Part shown: positions 32,301 through 45,139 of the stretch, piece after piece
Position numbering within the stretch: position 1 is the stretch's first letter
Layout: each line of letters begins with the position of its first letter
Assembly: GCA_035771175.1 (NCBI GenBank)
Contig: CM069597.1
Coordinates: forward strand, 46,203,212 to 46,267,211
Origin: Paratinospora sagittata
Lineage: Eukaryota; Streptophyta; Magnoliopsida; Ranunculales; Menispermaceae
Reading direction: 5' to 3'
DNA length: 64,000 nucleotides
Translations under genes and position numbers: made by a program
The notes under the pieces: model-generated
What the model was told of the DNA's origin: nothing
Databases searched by the model: none
Seen by the model: the letters and a program-made list of their open reading frames with translations, nothing else

Positions 32301-35300
32301 CTTCATTTCTAATGATAATGCTGTTTAGCTTTGCCAAACTGTAGAAAAGATACCTTTCCAGAATCGTATAAATATGTGATTCTGACTAGGAAACTTATTT
32401 AATTGGTTAGACTCAATTTACTTTTTCTAGATCTTAAGTTTACAGTAGTTAAGAATTTTGACTGTTGTATCAATCTTGCATTGTAACTGGAAGAAATTAA
32501 TTAGGAAAGTAAGAAAAATAATTTAGGCTAATTATGTAAAATAACTAGCAAGAAGCAGGAATTTGATGGTTTCATGCTGAGAGAGAAATCTAAAGAAGAA
32601 GATTGGAGTGGGGAAAAATAATCACTGCTATTGCCGTTTCATCCAATGTAGTTAGCATTTAAGCTGCATCTCCCAGTTTGAATTCTACTAGTAAATTCTC
32701 TTTTGTCATTCGATATCTATGACTGCGTTTTGAAAAATATTATCTATTTTGACCAGAATGCCTTTCTCCTCATTGCAGGTGCCAAGTAAAGGGCAAGTAG
32801 ATGCACTATCTAAGGAATTACAGAGTCGCGCCACTGTTCCAGGTTTTTTTAGCTACACCATTATAAATTATACAAGTAGAATGGCTTGATACATGTTGAT
32901 GACATGCAAATTTATAGTCATACCATAGTTAATGTGTTCATTACGTGATGCTGGGGTCAAAGGTGTAGAAATTGTGATGGGAACAGCAAAATTGATTTAA
33001 GTTTCAATTTGGATCGATTCGAATAAACAATGAGGTTCCTAATTCATGTTTATGCCATTAATCTAACAGACATATGATCCCAGATAGAGTCAAATGGTAG
33101 AACAAAATTCATCTAGCATACTCCAAATAGTGGGGAAAATGCTTTATGTTTTTTCTTTTTTTGGTTGCTGTATCTTGGCTGTTAATGCATCTTCATTGCC
33201 TTGGTTTTGTATCAAAAAATGGATCTTCATTGTCTGATTTCAAATATGCGGTATATCTTATGTTCTTAATATCAAAGAACATGTCTTGTAATATTATGTA
33301 TAATTCTATATTATGATTTCAAATTTTTTAACCAGTGTTTGAGTGATATTAACCGTTATAATGATAGTACACTGTGTATTTTCTTTTGGAAGATGAGGTC
33401 TTTCCTGTTATACAGGTATATTTTGTTTTGGAAGATAGGGTCTTGCTTGTTATATTCCATTTTACTGTTCACAAAGTCCGCATCTTTATTTAAAGAGCAT
33501 TGCAACAGTGTTTGTTTTCATTATTCATTCATACCAGTTTTTGCTAATAAATGGTTGATTTCTTGCTAGTGTTCATCTCAATCATATTATTTGAACATGA
33601 GATCAACCTGTTCATCTCAATAGTAGAAAAGGGCAAAAAGAAATAAACCCTGTACATATGTGAATCATGGATAAACTAAAGCTTCATTTCATCAGCATCA
33701 TCCGCAACAACTGTAAACATTATACCAAGTTACCAACCGCTTATTCTGACTTTGGATTCTCCCCCGAGCCATATCTTCTAAATTGAAGGCATCCGTGACT
33801 TTTTATCATTAGTTTAGCATAAATCAAATTTGGCATTCCCATCGCTATCTCAGTACTTGTTGGTAAAATCAATGACCTTTATTTGGCGTGGCCATTGATT
33901 TTGTCACCTATACTGCTACACTAGGCTGTTATTTATTTCTTTTTCTGAATTATTTCTTTTTCAGTTTTCTATTCATCCATCTCAACTATTAGAACACTTT
34001 GTGTTGACTTGCATCTTCATCCCAGTCATGCTCACTCTTTTTATGTCTTTGACTTGTTTCTTTACTGAAAAGAAAACTCTGATCCACAGAGTTTACCTGG
34101 TTTATGGCTGTTTTGCAAAACTTTCTTTCATATTTGATGTTTCTTTTACTATACAAGACTTTGGTTGACTACTTTAAATCATACACCCCAACCTAATTAT
34201 GTGCATCATCTTCTTCAATATCATTCATTCTTGAATAAATGGAGGTTTTTTTTTTTTTGTTGACAAGAAAGAGATGTATGCAAATATATAAAAAGAAACA
34301 GAATAATAACTAGAATGACTCAATGAAGATAATTTCTTCAATTTGGTGAAACCTTCCAATTTATGGTACCTCTAAACTTTTGACTGTCGTTAACTAAACT
34401 TATTGAACCTCGGTATCATCAACATTTCTGAATTTTTAATTTTTAACTTTTCATTTGATAACCGTGGGTATCCAGACTTCGCCAAACATTTCAGAAAATT
34501 CTTAGTTGATGATTTGCTATTTCCGCTGCAGATCATGTCTATAAGGCAATTGATGCTCTCCCCGTAACAGCTCATCCAATGACTCAATTTGCTACAGGTG
34601 TCATGGCACTGCAGGTATGGAAAAGGAGTTTCTAGTTTAAACATCTTGATGATGTTGTGCAAGTGCATTTGTGTGTTGTATTATTTTACTCGATTTTCAG
34701 TGTCACTTAATTGACTTTAGGGATTATATCCTAAAAGAATACATTTGCATTTTGCATTCCATGTGTCCCCTCCCATTCCCCGTCTCCCATCCCCCCTCCT
34801 GATTTAGAAAAGGAAAGAATGCACACTTGCAACAAATAAAAAATTTCTTTGAGCAGTTCATCTCTTTAACAATCTTTCTTTGCCCATCATCCACTTTCAG
34901 GTTCAAAGTGAATTCCAAAAGGCCTATGAGAAGGGGATTTCAAAGTCAAAGTGAGTTCTTATAGTTCATGTTTTGATAACTTGTTCTTGAGGTGATGCCA
35001 GTGCATCTATATGATATTACTTCTTCTCTAGGTTCTGGGAACCCACTTATGAGGACTCTCTCAATTTGATTGCTCAAGTTCCAGTTGTAGCTTCCTTTGT
35101 TTACCAAAGGTAAGAAAAGCCAATGCTTCTGTCATTTATTCTTTAACTTCAGAGGAAAAGTTTGTTGGAATATCACAGCTTGCCACCACCAACTCAGAGA
35201 AACCGAATCCCATTCTGCTTGTTGTTAACACATATTGATTGCAACAAGGGTTACGCAAAATCAAAGCTCTGCGTGTGTGTTTGTGTGTCATGCAAAATCA

Positions 35301-37483
35301 AAGCTCTTTGTGTCTTTCCCCCTTCCTTGTGAATTTAGAATAGCCATCTGAAATACATTTGGGTCTTTTACTAGGAAATATACAACCTTTCAGATTTTCA
35401 TCGAGGAATTTGTAGCATTTTGGTTCTACTTATACCAAATTATTCAAAACAGAAAGTGCAGGTGTGGATTGTTTTTGTTATAATTCTTTTGATGTAGATT
35501 TGTCACGGAAGCAAGAATGAAAATACTAAAAAATAAATCAAAATAAATTCTATGAAATTGAATTCTCAAAAAGAAAATAATTGCTATTGATTTTTTTTTT
35601 TTTTTTCAATTTTGTAATTGGAGCTCCTTATATAGATAACTCCCCTAAAACAACTTCTAAACTACCTAAAGCACCTAAAAAGGTTCTTAAGCTATTTATA
35701 ACATAATAGCAACTTCCTAATTCTAGTAGAACTCTATTGAGAGATACTTCTAAAATACTTCTAATACACTTAAATAATAAAAACGAATTTTAAAAACTAT
35801 CTAGAATTACAACTAAAATATAAATTTACCCAAATAAAAACTTCTCTAAAAAAAAACTTAAATAAAAAAAACATAAAAAAAGCATGCTAAAATACGTTAT
35901 ACATCATCTTTAGTGGCTGATATGACTGTAATACTTCATTCTTTTGAGGAACTTGTTGGAAACTGCAAAACCTTGTGTGTTACATGAGCATTCGGTTTGA
36001 CAGTTACCTTACTTGTATAAGCCCTGATTTCCTGAAAGGCTTATTTATACAGAATCAAATTTGTTGTTCATGTTTGGATCTTTTATTTGTAATGTACCAG
36101 TTTCATGTGGATAATTACAATTTAGACCCCTTTCTTCCCTCCCTTCTCTGTCTCCATACAAATATAAGGATAAATAAGGGCAGTAAACAAGCTCCAGAAA
36201 GTATCAATTATTCATAATAAAAATCACTACTACAAATCTATAAACATGTAATAGTTTTTGAAAATTACAGTAAGCATTTACCTAGGTTAAGCAATAATAT
36301 ACCATAAAATTTGCGGTTTAAGAGGAAGAGAAGTAAGAGGTTTCTTTGACAATCTGCAACAACAAAAGAAGTTAGAAAAAGAATAGGAATAAGAAGTAGA
36401 AGAAGAACAAGAAGAATTGAAGAAACAAAAGAAGAAAAAGTGGAAAATTTGATCTAAGGCACAAAGAGGGGTTAGAGGCACAACACCATGATCAATTGAA
36501 GTCTTGATGGAAGAGCCAATATGGATTTGGGAAAATTTGGGTGTGTTTGTGTGTATTTTTGGGTCAATTTGTTTGTTGCAAGTTTTACTAGTATGAACCT
36601 GTAACCCAAATTGAATTGTTCAGGTTAAAGGTTTAAAGAACCAACCCAACGACCAGCCTACCCTATCCATTAGGGGTTTTGACCAAACTAGCCCTGTTGG
36701 GTAAATATTTTACCCATCCGGTGCGCTGTCATTATTAATGGTCCTAGTGTAGTTTGACTGGTGAAGCGGTCAAACTACACTTTTTTTGTGCCTCTTTTGG
36801 AGGCTTACACTAAAAAAAATCTCCTTTTGTCCATATAAGATTATTATAGTTTATATATATGTTGAAATTTTATTAAAGCAAGTTATGCATAGTTTACAAA
36901 TAGGGAAAAAAAGTATAGTTCATAATTTAAGAGTGATGTTAGGCCAACACAAGGAGCAGATGTGTAACTAAAATATGAGGATTCTGTCTATCAAATCACG
37001 TGCCCTTATTTCACAATTATATGTAATAAATATGTGTATTGCACAGATTCACATGACTTGAGGAATATGAAATCTCTGTGTTTTCATCTAGTGTCTACCT
37101 AATGCCACTTTTAATATGCATGTATTGCATAGATACACACATGTTTCAAACAATTGACAAATGTAGCGCATTGTTAATACATACATGTCATACAAATACA
37201 ATGTGGTTAAGGGGTTTGGGAAATTTTGTATCTATCTAGTGGCTTTGGGGGAACATCTTGTCCCCCCTAGTCTCATTGATGTATCATTGTCCGTTTCTTT
37301 ATTTATTATTAATTTAATATATTCTTATTCGTAGTTTCTTTTTTTTTAAAGAAAAAAGTAAAACTTGTATTTTTTTTTTCAAAAGTTGTCTTTGATATTT
37401 TTTGCATGCACCTTCTGAAGAGACACCTCTTTAGGAGACACTTCCAAATTTTTTAAAACAAGAAGTATCAAAAGTTGTCTTTG

Positions 37484-37514
<31 letters not shown>

Positions 37515-40500
37515 TGTAGTTGTGGATGCTTGTTTAGATTGGATGCTTGTTTAGATTTAGAAATATTTCCTTCTTTGTATTTTATTTTATTTTAATTTTT
37601 TTTTTCTTGGTTGAGTCACTCCTTTTGTGATTCACTTTCTCGGTGTGTAGAATAAATTGTATTAACTTTTTTCCTCTGGGTTCAAGAGTTTACAAGGATG
37701 GAAAAATTGTACCTGCGGACAATTCTCTGGATTATGGGGCCAACTTTTCTCACATGCTTGGGTTTGATGATCCCAAAATGCAAGAGTTGATGAGATTATA
37801 TGTTACCATCCATAGGTTGGTCTCTTAAGTCAGCCCTCAGGTCATCTTTATTATGTAATTGCTATATATGGTCTAGAAATCTTGTTCTGTCCATCATATC
37901 TAATGTGTATATTTCTTCATGGTTTATTGCAGTGACCACGAAGGTGGAAATGTTAGTGCTCACACTGGTCATCTTGTAAGTGATACTGTTATTCAATGCT
38001 TTTTTGTTTCAGAGTTCATGTTTCTTTGTATTTGTTCTTTATATCTTCAATTTTTGTACATAAGTTCACTGTGGCTTTTGAGTTGTATAATAAGAAGTGG
38101 GATGCTCCATTATTAACTAAGTTCTGTCTCCTGAGAATTTATAAATATATTGCAAACTAGATGAGTATTTAACTAAACTTGCATAAAGGCTTGTGTAGGA
38201 CATAGTTATATGCAGTCATGCATCCTCTCGTATTATGAGTGTTTCTTACCGTGTTTATTTCACAGGTTTCCAGTGCTCTTTCAGATCCTTACCTTTCATT
38301 TGCAGCTGCTTTAAATGGTTTAGCTGGACCGCTCCATGGCTTGGCTAATCAGGTATTTTGTTGTCTACTGGCGCTCATATTTTCTAAATTATATTAAATT
38401 AAATGGAAACTACGAATTCTCAAAATGCTTTACACATAGTACCACAATGAGAGTACCAAAAGTATTATTTGTTGATGACAATTTGGTTTGGATCCCATCA
38501 TCCCAGAGGATTCAGGAGAATCTTATATTGTCCTAGATTATGTTAAAGAAAATTTTAGATTCACAAAGAATTCAAAACTTTTGAGAGTACCAAAAATAAT
38601 ATTTGTTGATGACAACCTGGTTTGGATCCCATCATCCCAGTGGATTCAGGGGAATCTTATATTGTCCTATATTATGTTAAAGAAAATTTTAGATTCACAA
38701 AGAATTCAAAACTTTTAAGTGTAATTGGAAGGGAAACTAGCATTAATCACAGGGCAGACTTTTGAAGTTCAGGAATAACTATGCAGGGAAAATTGATGGA
38801 TAAATGCCTCTTTTCACCTATTCACCATTTGCATGAGGCTTGAATTGGTGGGGTTACTTTAGTGTCATGTGCCTGTTGTGGTGTCACTGGTGTGTGCTTC
38901 ACAAGGATAGGTCATATAAAAAATTAACATCTTACTGCTTTGGAAAGTCAGCCTGGAATTTGTCATTCTTGGAATTGGAACATGTGATTTTTTGGGGATG
39001 CACTGGATTGAAAATGCAGGGCCTAACCTTCTCAAACAAATTTTTTTTTGCAGAATGTTGACTAACTTTTCTATAATGGTTGAAAAGACACCTTACGTTG
39101 TATGCATTGTGCGAGTAGCTTAACTTGTTTCTTTGTAACCTGAATAGGTTTTTGAAATATGTATGAATGATTTATGTATGTATGTAGAAAAGGCAGAGAA
39201 GTATATCATCATGAGGGATGTGAACAAACAGATGTGTCTGACCCGATAATTTGTTGGTTTCTACTCTATATGTGCCAAGACTGTGCAACATGAGAAATTC
39301 TTAGAAAATGGCTTGCTGTAGATATGAATATAACAAGTTGCAGAAAAATGTTCACGTCTGTCTCCACAGTATATGTTTTCCTAGACAATAATACGCATCC
39401 ACATAAAAGTAAGGGATGACGAACCTTCACCAATGAAATTCCAATTCAACAAGCAGTAGAGAGCTTGAGTTTTACATTCTTGTTTAGACTGGTACAATTT
39501 CGATTCAGTGAACTACTGTGTCAGCTGTCAGTCTACTGCTTTAAATGTGCTTTTAGATATTAGATATCCAACTACATGGATATTAGATATCCTGTCCAAG
39601 ATAATGTGCTGCTTAGCAATCAGAAAGTAAGAGCTATTCTAGTTATTTATTTAGTCTTTGGTTAATTATATAGGTCATAATATGTTTGTTGACTCTGGAT
39701 CTTGTCTAGCTTGAATGCTGTTACCTGGACTTTTAACAGTGCACTTCATATTCAAACTTCTATGTCTGCCTACAAGATGTGATTGTTGCTCTTTATCATA
39801 CTCCACAATGTTGTTGACACAGGAAGTTTTGCTATGGATCAAATCTGTCGTAGATGAGTGTGGAGAGAATATAACCACGGAACAGTTGAAGGATTACGTG
39901 TGGAAGACATTAAATAGTGGAAAGGTATGGACTCAAGCCCGCATTCATGCACTTTACTCCACTGTTTGATCCATTGGAATTTGGAAATAAAGCAGAACTA
40001 AGGGTTGCAATGATCCTGCTCAATTTCTACAGCAATTGGAATATATTTATTGTTAACATAAGTTCTTTTTATTTATTTATTTATTTTTCTGTATGTGTGT
40101 TTTCGGTTGTGGGTTGTTTGCAAAATAAGGTCTTTTGCACGGCCCTTCCTTTTTATATTTTTTTCCTCTTTATCCTTTTTTTATTTTCAATTCATTTCAA
40201 ACAAAGACATGGAGGTCCTTTCTCATGCATTTTGCAATTGCTTTGGCTTTTTTACCACTCTTGAAGTCCTTTTATTTTGTTCTATGTATCCAAAAATCAT
40301 CCATTCTTTGCATTTAATATGACGGCTATGAGCTTTATCATATATGCATATGGTAAAGTGCTGTTCTTGGGAAACTTCCTAAAGGCTAAGGCTGTGTTTA
40401 TTTTGTGATTTGAAAACTAGGATACAGTTTTTATTTTTATTTTTATTTTATTTTTGAAAGACTAGGATACAGTTCAAAAAGTGAAAATTCAGAAAACAAC

Positions 40501-42314
40501 TTTGCATCATTTTTTTTTAAATAACCGATTTTCTAAGTAAAATCTCAGAGAACTGTTTTGAGATTCAATCAACCAAACACATTCTCCATATTTTCAAATT
40601 TTTGGATACAGAAAACAGTTTTTGAATCACAATGGAGCTTAAGTTTTCGAGTTGTGAATCTTGCTTTTTCATGTGATGTGTGCGATCAAAGAACCTTTGG
40701 ATGGTGCAGCTGAGATCCAGTTGCAATTGGAAATAACCAAAGAGAAAAAAGAGAGGAAGAGTTCAATACTTCTTATTCTAAAAAAAGATTCCTATGGTGA
40801 CTTGGTGAGCCATATCTATGACGTCAGATACCTGGTGCAATATTTGTTCTCTGCCTAAATAGCTTCAGATCTACATCTGGGACCTCATTTTGACATTTCA
40901 ATCAAAGTCATGGGTAGGGCACTGCAGGTTACGATTCCCCATTTGTGTGCTGTTGGATTGCCTCTGACACACCACTTGCTTGATTCAAGGCAATCCAATG
41001 GCACATGGGTGGAACAGTCAATACTGCAGTGCCTCGTTGATGTACCTTTAGCATTTTTCCTTTCAAATTTTCCAACCATACTTTAATCACTTGCTTGGCT
41101 AAAGGCTATCCAACAGTATGTGGGTGGTGCAGTCAGCACCGAGTGCCCCTCTGACATGCATATAGCATTTTCCTTTCATTTTTTCTCCAACCATTTACTT
41201 TCATCTCTGATTGCTCATCGGATTTTTTTATTGAAATGCACAGGTGGTTCCAGGTTTTGGGCATGGAGTTCTGCGCAAGACTGATCCTAGATACATGTGC
41301 CAGAGAGAGTTCGCATTGAAGCACTTGCCTGACGATCCTCTTTTCCAACTGGTTTATTACTTGATTCCTTATTATCAACTGTGGTTTACATCTTGTTTTA
41401 ACACTGACATTCATTAAAGTAATCGAGCATTTACTATGCAGGTTTCAAAGCTTTATGATGTTGTACCCCCAATTCTTACCCAGCTAGGCAAGGTAACTTG
41501 TTTATTGTTGCTTGTAATTTTTATGCAATTAACTACAAGTAGATGTTTGGATCTATGACATGCACTTTTCTTAGTGTCTCTAGACGTTCTTAAACCACGA
41601 ACACAATTTATTGATATCAGAACTCAGTTTAACAAATTAAAGGACAAGTTGTTAGTCAGTGATCAGACAGTGCATTGTGTTGTTTAACTGAATAAAAATT
41701 AACAATTGAGATGTTTGATATGCCTTTTGGACAAAATATTCAACTCTTTCTTTTATCTCTTTTTCATGCTTTCTGAATTCTGGTGCTTCCACTTGTGTTT
41801 TCAATATATATAACCTACAAGTCCATTTCTCTTCGCTGCCGTTTCTTGATTTATTCCCTCCCGTTATTCGAAATTACGAAATTCAAATTTGGGACTTCTG
41901 CAGGTTAAGAACCCCTGGCCCAACGTTGATGCTCATAGCGGGGTGTTGCTGAATCATTTTGGCTTAACCGAAGCAAGGTACCATTTTGGCCACCCTTCAT
42001 CTAGTTCCTCATTTTTCCTTAATCCATTGGCACGTGTTTTTACTGTAAATCTTGATGTCTGATAGGTATTTTACTGTACTTTTTGGTGTCTCGAGGAGCA
42101 TCGGGATATGCTCGCAGGTTCTTTTCTTCTCATCCTTTTCACCTTAATTATCACTGTAATATACTGCCATGATTTTTCTTAAGCTGATGATACGATACGT
42201 TGTTCTTATGGTTTTCAGCTGATATGGGACCGCGCTCTTGGCCTGCCACTTGAGAGACCAAAAAGTGTCACAATGGAATGGCTTGAGAACTACTGCAAGA
42301 AGGCAACATGTTGA
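29322..42314 (+). CDS. CSY4: Mitochondrial citrate synthase, copy 1 (19 exons)
   Basis: Coding exons: 29322-29372, 29749-29811, 31411-31452, 31747-31812, 31980-32045, 32167-32280, 32779-32842, 34532-34614, 34901-34950, 35032-35109, 37687-37815, 37933-37975, 38266-38352, 39823-39924, 41244-41351, 41442-41492, 41904-41977, 42066-42117, 42219-42314. All borders are GT..AG; the frame closes at 472 aa, close to the ~474 aa of Arabidopsis CSY4. The Arg/Ser-rich, acid-free N-terminus ([17 protein letters not shown]) is a mitochondrial targeting peptide. The catalytic triad is present: His307 (AGPLHGLAN), His353 (PGFGHG) and Asp408 (NVDAHSG), with the same 46 and 55 residue spacings as in the animal enzyme. 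It joins acetyl-CoA and oxaloacetate to citrate in the matrix. A 5'-UTR intron (29199-29301) is likely. The AATAAA at 42339 may be the poly(A) signal. It differs from copy 2 at four residues (Thr, Ser, Val and Ser here). Confidence 0.97.
29834..30371 (+). repeat. Four-unit ~136-bp minisatellite in intron 2, copy 1
   Basis: Units begin CTGTCTTCTG at 29834, 29971, 30107 and 30244 and are almost identical over the first three. Each contains a T-rich run followed by AAAACATGATATAATATATA. The second gene copy has only two units at the same place. Confidence 0.9.
36640..36790. mobile_element. Hairpin-ended repeat in intron 10, copy 1
   Basis: Contains the perfect 13-bp inverted pair AGTGTAGTTTGAC / GTCAAACTACACT (36746-36781) next to a block with TTTGACCAAACTAGCCCT. 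The same block, inverted and diverged, forms part of the copy-2-specific insertion at 56761. It is probably one end of a decayed DNA transposon; no target duplication is clear. Confidence 0.5.
37486..37518. repeat. (ATGT)n microsatellite in intron 10, copy 1
   Basis: About eight ATGT units in a row. The copy-2-specific insertion ends in a shorter run of the same repeat, so the microsatellite may have been involved in the rearrangement. Confidence 0.85.
38449..38716 (+). repeat. Two-unit 134-bp tandem repeat in intron 13, copy 1
   Basis: Units start GAGAGTACCAAAA at 38449 and 38583 and differ at few positions. Open frames in it are incidental. The same doubling occurs in copy 2 (58764-59031), so it predates the segmental duplication. 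Confidence 0.88.
40390..40636. mobile_element. MITE-like element in intron 14, copy 1
   Basis: The left end GGCTGTGTTTATTTTGTGAT and the complement of the right end (GCTCCATTGTGATTC) are inverted relatives around a core with GGATACAG blocks near both ends. Related to the element at 7300-7506. Also present in copy 2 at about 60713-60964. Confidence 0.4.
40975..41203 (+). repeat. Diverged ~115-bp tandem repeat in intron 14, copy 1
   Basis: Two similar stretches begin CTTGCTTG at 40975 and 41090 and share GTGGGTGG(A/T), a CAGTCA block and a T-rich end with CCAACCAT. Copy 2 has the same pair with a small deletion. Confidence 0.55.
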
Positions 42315-42810
42315 CGAGAAACACCCAATTTTTTTATCAATAAATACAGGCCAAAGGATTTTTTTTCTTCTTTCTTCTTTCTTCTTTCTTCTTTTTACAA
42401 TGTTAATGAGTGATAAAGATTTTTCAGATTTTTGTAATATTAATTGTACACTTGGTCTTTGATAGAATAAAGTGGATGAATTGAATTCATGTAGTTTAAG
42501 AAAAGCTTTGTTAAGTGACTAGAGGTTGAAATTATTTTCTTCTTCATAAAATCTTGGCTTGCAATGGGAATAATATTTTCATTAAGTAAAACATACATCA
42601 ATACATGTTAAAGTTGTTGGCACCACTTTATTATTACTATCTTAATATTTATATGATTATATTGTCAAAAGTTGAAGCTTTGATAGATGCGGTCACTTTT
42701 ACTCTTCTTTTAAAAATATTAGAAATGTAAAGAGTAATATAGTTTACTTAATAAATCAACTTTTTCCTACTACTTTATAGCCACCTTATTCCTTGTTTTA
42801 ACTTAAATTA

Positions 42811-44242
42811 CTGTCTCTTCTTTCACCTTTAAGGGTTACAGCTTCTTTACTTTTATTTATCCTTATTTCTGTTTCAATTAAAAAAAAAAAAAATACAATC
42901 TTTACTCTTAACTTTTATTTGAAGAAATTATTTAAAAAAAAAACTAGGAATAATGCTAATCAAAGCTTAAGTAAAATCTTATTAGTTTATAAAAGTTTTA
43001 TGTTCAACTTTTGTCACTACCTCACTTTAAGAGGTGAGGGGGATTAATGAGTTAAGAACCGACCTGATTCATTTTTGAAAGTATGGTTTAGTAATAAAGC
43101 TGGTTATATAACTAATAACATTATTTCTTCCTAAAAAAAAATCTTATTAATTTACAAGTAGTAAGATTTATGAAATTGAATCCCTCGCTTAATAATTTGA
43201 TAGGTGACGTACAAACCTGAAAGTGATGTGTTTAAATCCTACCACTTAGCTATAAAAAAATAGTAAAAATCACTTTTATAGTCATAAGCTTTAATTATTA
43301 TTTTTTGCTTTTACCATAGATGGTAAGATTATTAGATATATGAAAATTTATATAAAACTTCTTGTGTATGCAAAATTGTGAATATAACTATGTGGACATG
43401 TGTTTATACTGTTTATAAAACCAAAACTTTTTATTGATGGTGTGTTATTATTATCATAATCCCAATAATATTTCTTTTTTATCTATTAGAAATTTTAATT
43501 TTTAATCCATATTATAAATAGTTAAGGGATATTTTTAGAACAATCAAATTTAACTAACCCACTTTTTTAGTTTCTACCATTTTCTCTATGTTTGTTTCAA
43601 TCGACATATGTAACTGACGAGATTTAATCCCTTATACATATTTAAAATTATAATAAAATAAATATAAATTATAAATATAATTATTAATTACGTGTGACTC
43701 ATGTGCACGTTGACTAGAGTTATATAACCAAAAAAATAAAAATTAAAAACAAAGATTCACGTATTTAATATCGTACAAATAATAGATTTAAATCATAAAT
43801 ACCACACTTTAATATCAGATCTTCCCTGTGGGTCCCACGAGACCACCACTAATCGCCGTGTAAAGTTGAGCAGCACTTCCAAATGCGGCGCGCACGTGAT
43901 CAACACGTTTTCTTTCCAAAGCATACGTGGCTCGTAGCACGCCTATAGTCACAGGGTCTGCTTAACAGAGAATCTCTATTATTCTATATATTTCTGCACA
44001 CGATACACGTGGCTGCCTGCTAAGTGCTCACCTCCGACGACGCGATTCCCGAAGTTGCTTCGTTTCTTTATATGGAAAGTAACTTACCGTACCAACTGCC
44101 TTCTTTTTTTCTTTTTGCCTTTACTAATTACTGTATCAAATTAGAAAAAAAATATTTCTTTGTTAAATATTCTATGATGGCATGTTAATTCTTATTTTAT
44201 TTTATTTTTTTTGTTACCGATTTTTTGGTCTCACGTAGTTGT
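42811..44242. other. Unshared spacer between the duplicated units
   Basis: About 1.43 kb present only once in the window. The left two thirds are AT-rich with no gene; the right part is the GC-rich segment described at 43830-44070. Confidence 0.75.
43830..44070. promoter_or_regulatory. GC-rich promoter-like segment without a gene
   Basis: An island of higher GC with ACGT elements (GCACGTGATC near 43896, ATACGTGGC near 43923, ACACGTGGC near 44006), a TATA-like CTATATATTTCTGC near 43984, and a CT/CG-rich stretch after it that resembles a leader. No coding frame follows; instead unit B of the duplication begins 170 bp further on. It may be the promoter of a gene removed by the rearrangement. 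This reading is inference. Confidence 0.35.
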
Positions 44243-45139
44243 ATCGTTTATTATCTCTATCGCATACATTATATAGTCATCTCTATCGCTAGAAACATCG
44301 GTGGTACAAGAACCGTTATATCTGTCAAACGTCTACAACTCAAAAAACATTTGATATTTAACTCTTGAAGTTTAAGTGTTACGTTTAAAGTGATTTAACC
44401 TTGAATGGCACCAAACTTTGATTGAAAACAAATAAAATGACAAAACTAAAGGAATTTTTAACATTAAAGAGATTTATGCCTTCATCTTGTTTCAAAGCTA
44501 TTACTGCGCTCGGATTAGCTTTGAATGTCATGAAAATACTCACAAAAAAATGGTGGTTGCAAGATTATTTTTGTAGAGAAGTGTGATTACGAGCATTGTA
44601 AATTGAAAATTTGTTAAAAAAAATGTTTGGCATTCAAAGCACGTAAGAAGAAGATAGTTGTGGAGTAAAAAGGGAAACCATTTTCTATTAAACAAGGGCA
44701 TTTTTGTCCTTATATAAAGTCAAACATGCTATAGATATATTTTTAGAAAAAATGTGCTATTCTTGTAAAGTGGTATTTCTACAGTGTTATTTTGATAAAT
44801 TTCTTTTTTTTTTTTAGCATGAAAAAATATATATTTTGGTCTAAAGGTAGTTTTTAACTACTCAACTAACACAAGAGCATGATCAGTTTAATGATATTAA
44901 AGCGACATAAATTTATCCTTATTCATGTATTAATATATTCTCTCTAACCTTTTCATATTGTAAAGTACAGTGAACATAAAAACTTTTTACTTTGATCATG
45001 CTATTTTGATGCTCAACTACCTAATTGTTTTTATTCAATGTTTTTCTCAAGCTTTTAGACAACAAAAACATAAATACATCAAAATTGAGGGGGCGTGTGT
45101 GCAGGCGCATTACATGTGATTTCTATCCAAATACCATTG

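Larger units (their letters stand above)
24833..42810 (+). repeat. Segmental duplication, unit A (~18.0 kb)
   Basis: Sequence from about 24833 to 42810 recurs in the same orientation at 44243-63146. Shared contents in order: flanking DNA, truncated LINE, solo LTR, paired G-boxes, and the whole citrate synthase gene with all 19 exons and its 3' flank. Most of it is nearly identical, including deep intron sequence and older intronic repeats, so the copying was recent relative to those insertions. Unit A is shorter mainly because unit B carries a ~1 kb insert in intron 10. Confidence 0.95.

Noticed and set aside
32032..32328. 98-codon open frame repeated at 51334
   Set aside because: It is citrate synthase exon 6 read through into both flanking introns.
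38336..38718. Two open frames with the repeated phrase [13 protein letters not shown]
   Set aside because: They arise from the 134-bp tandem repeat in intron 13; no start, splice or family support.
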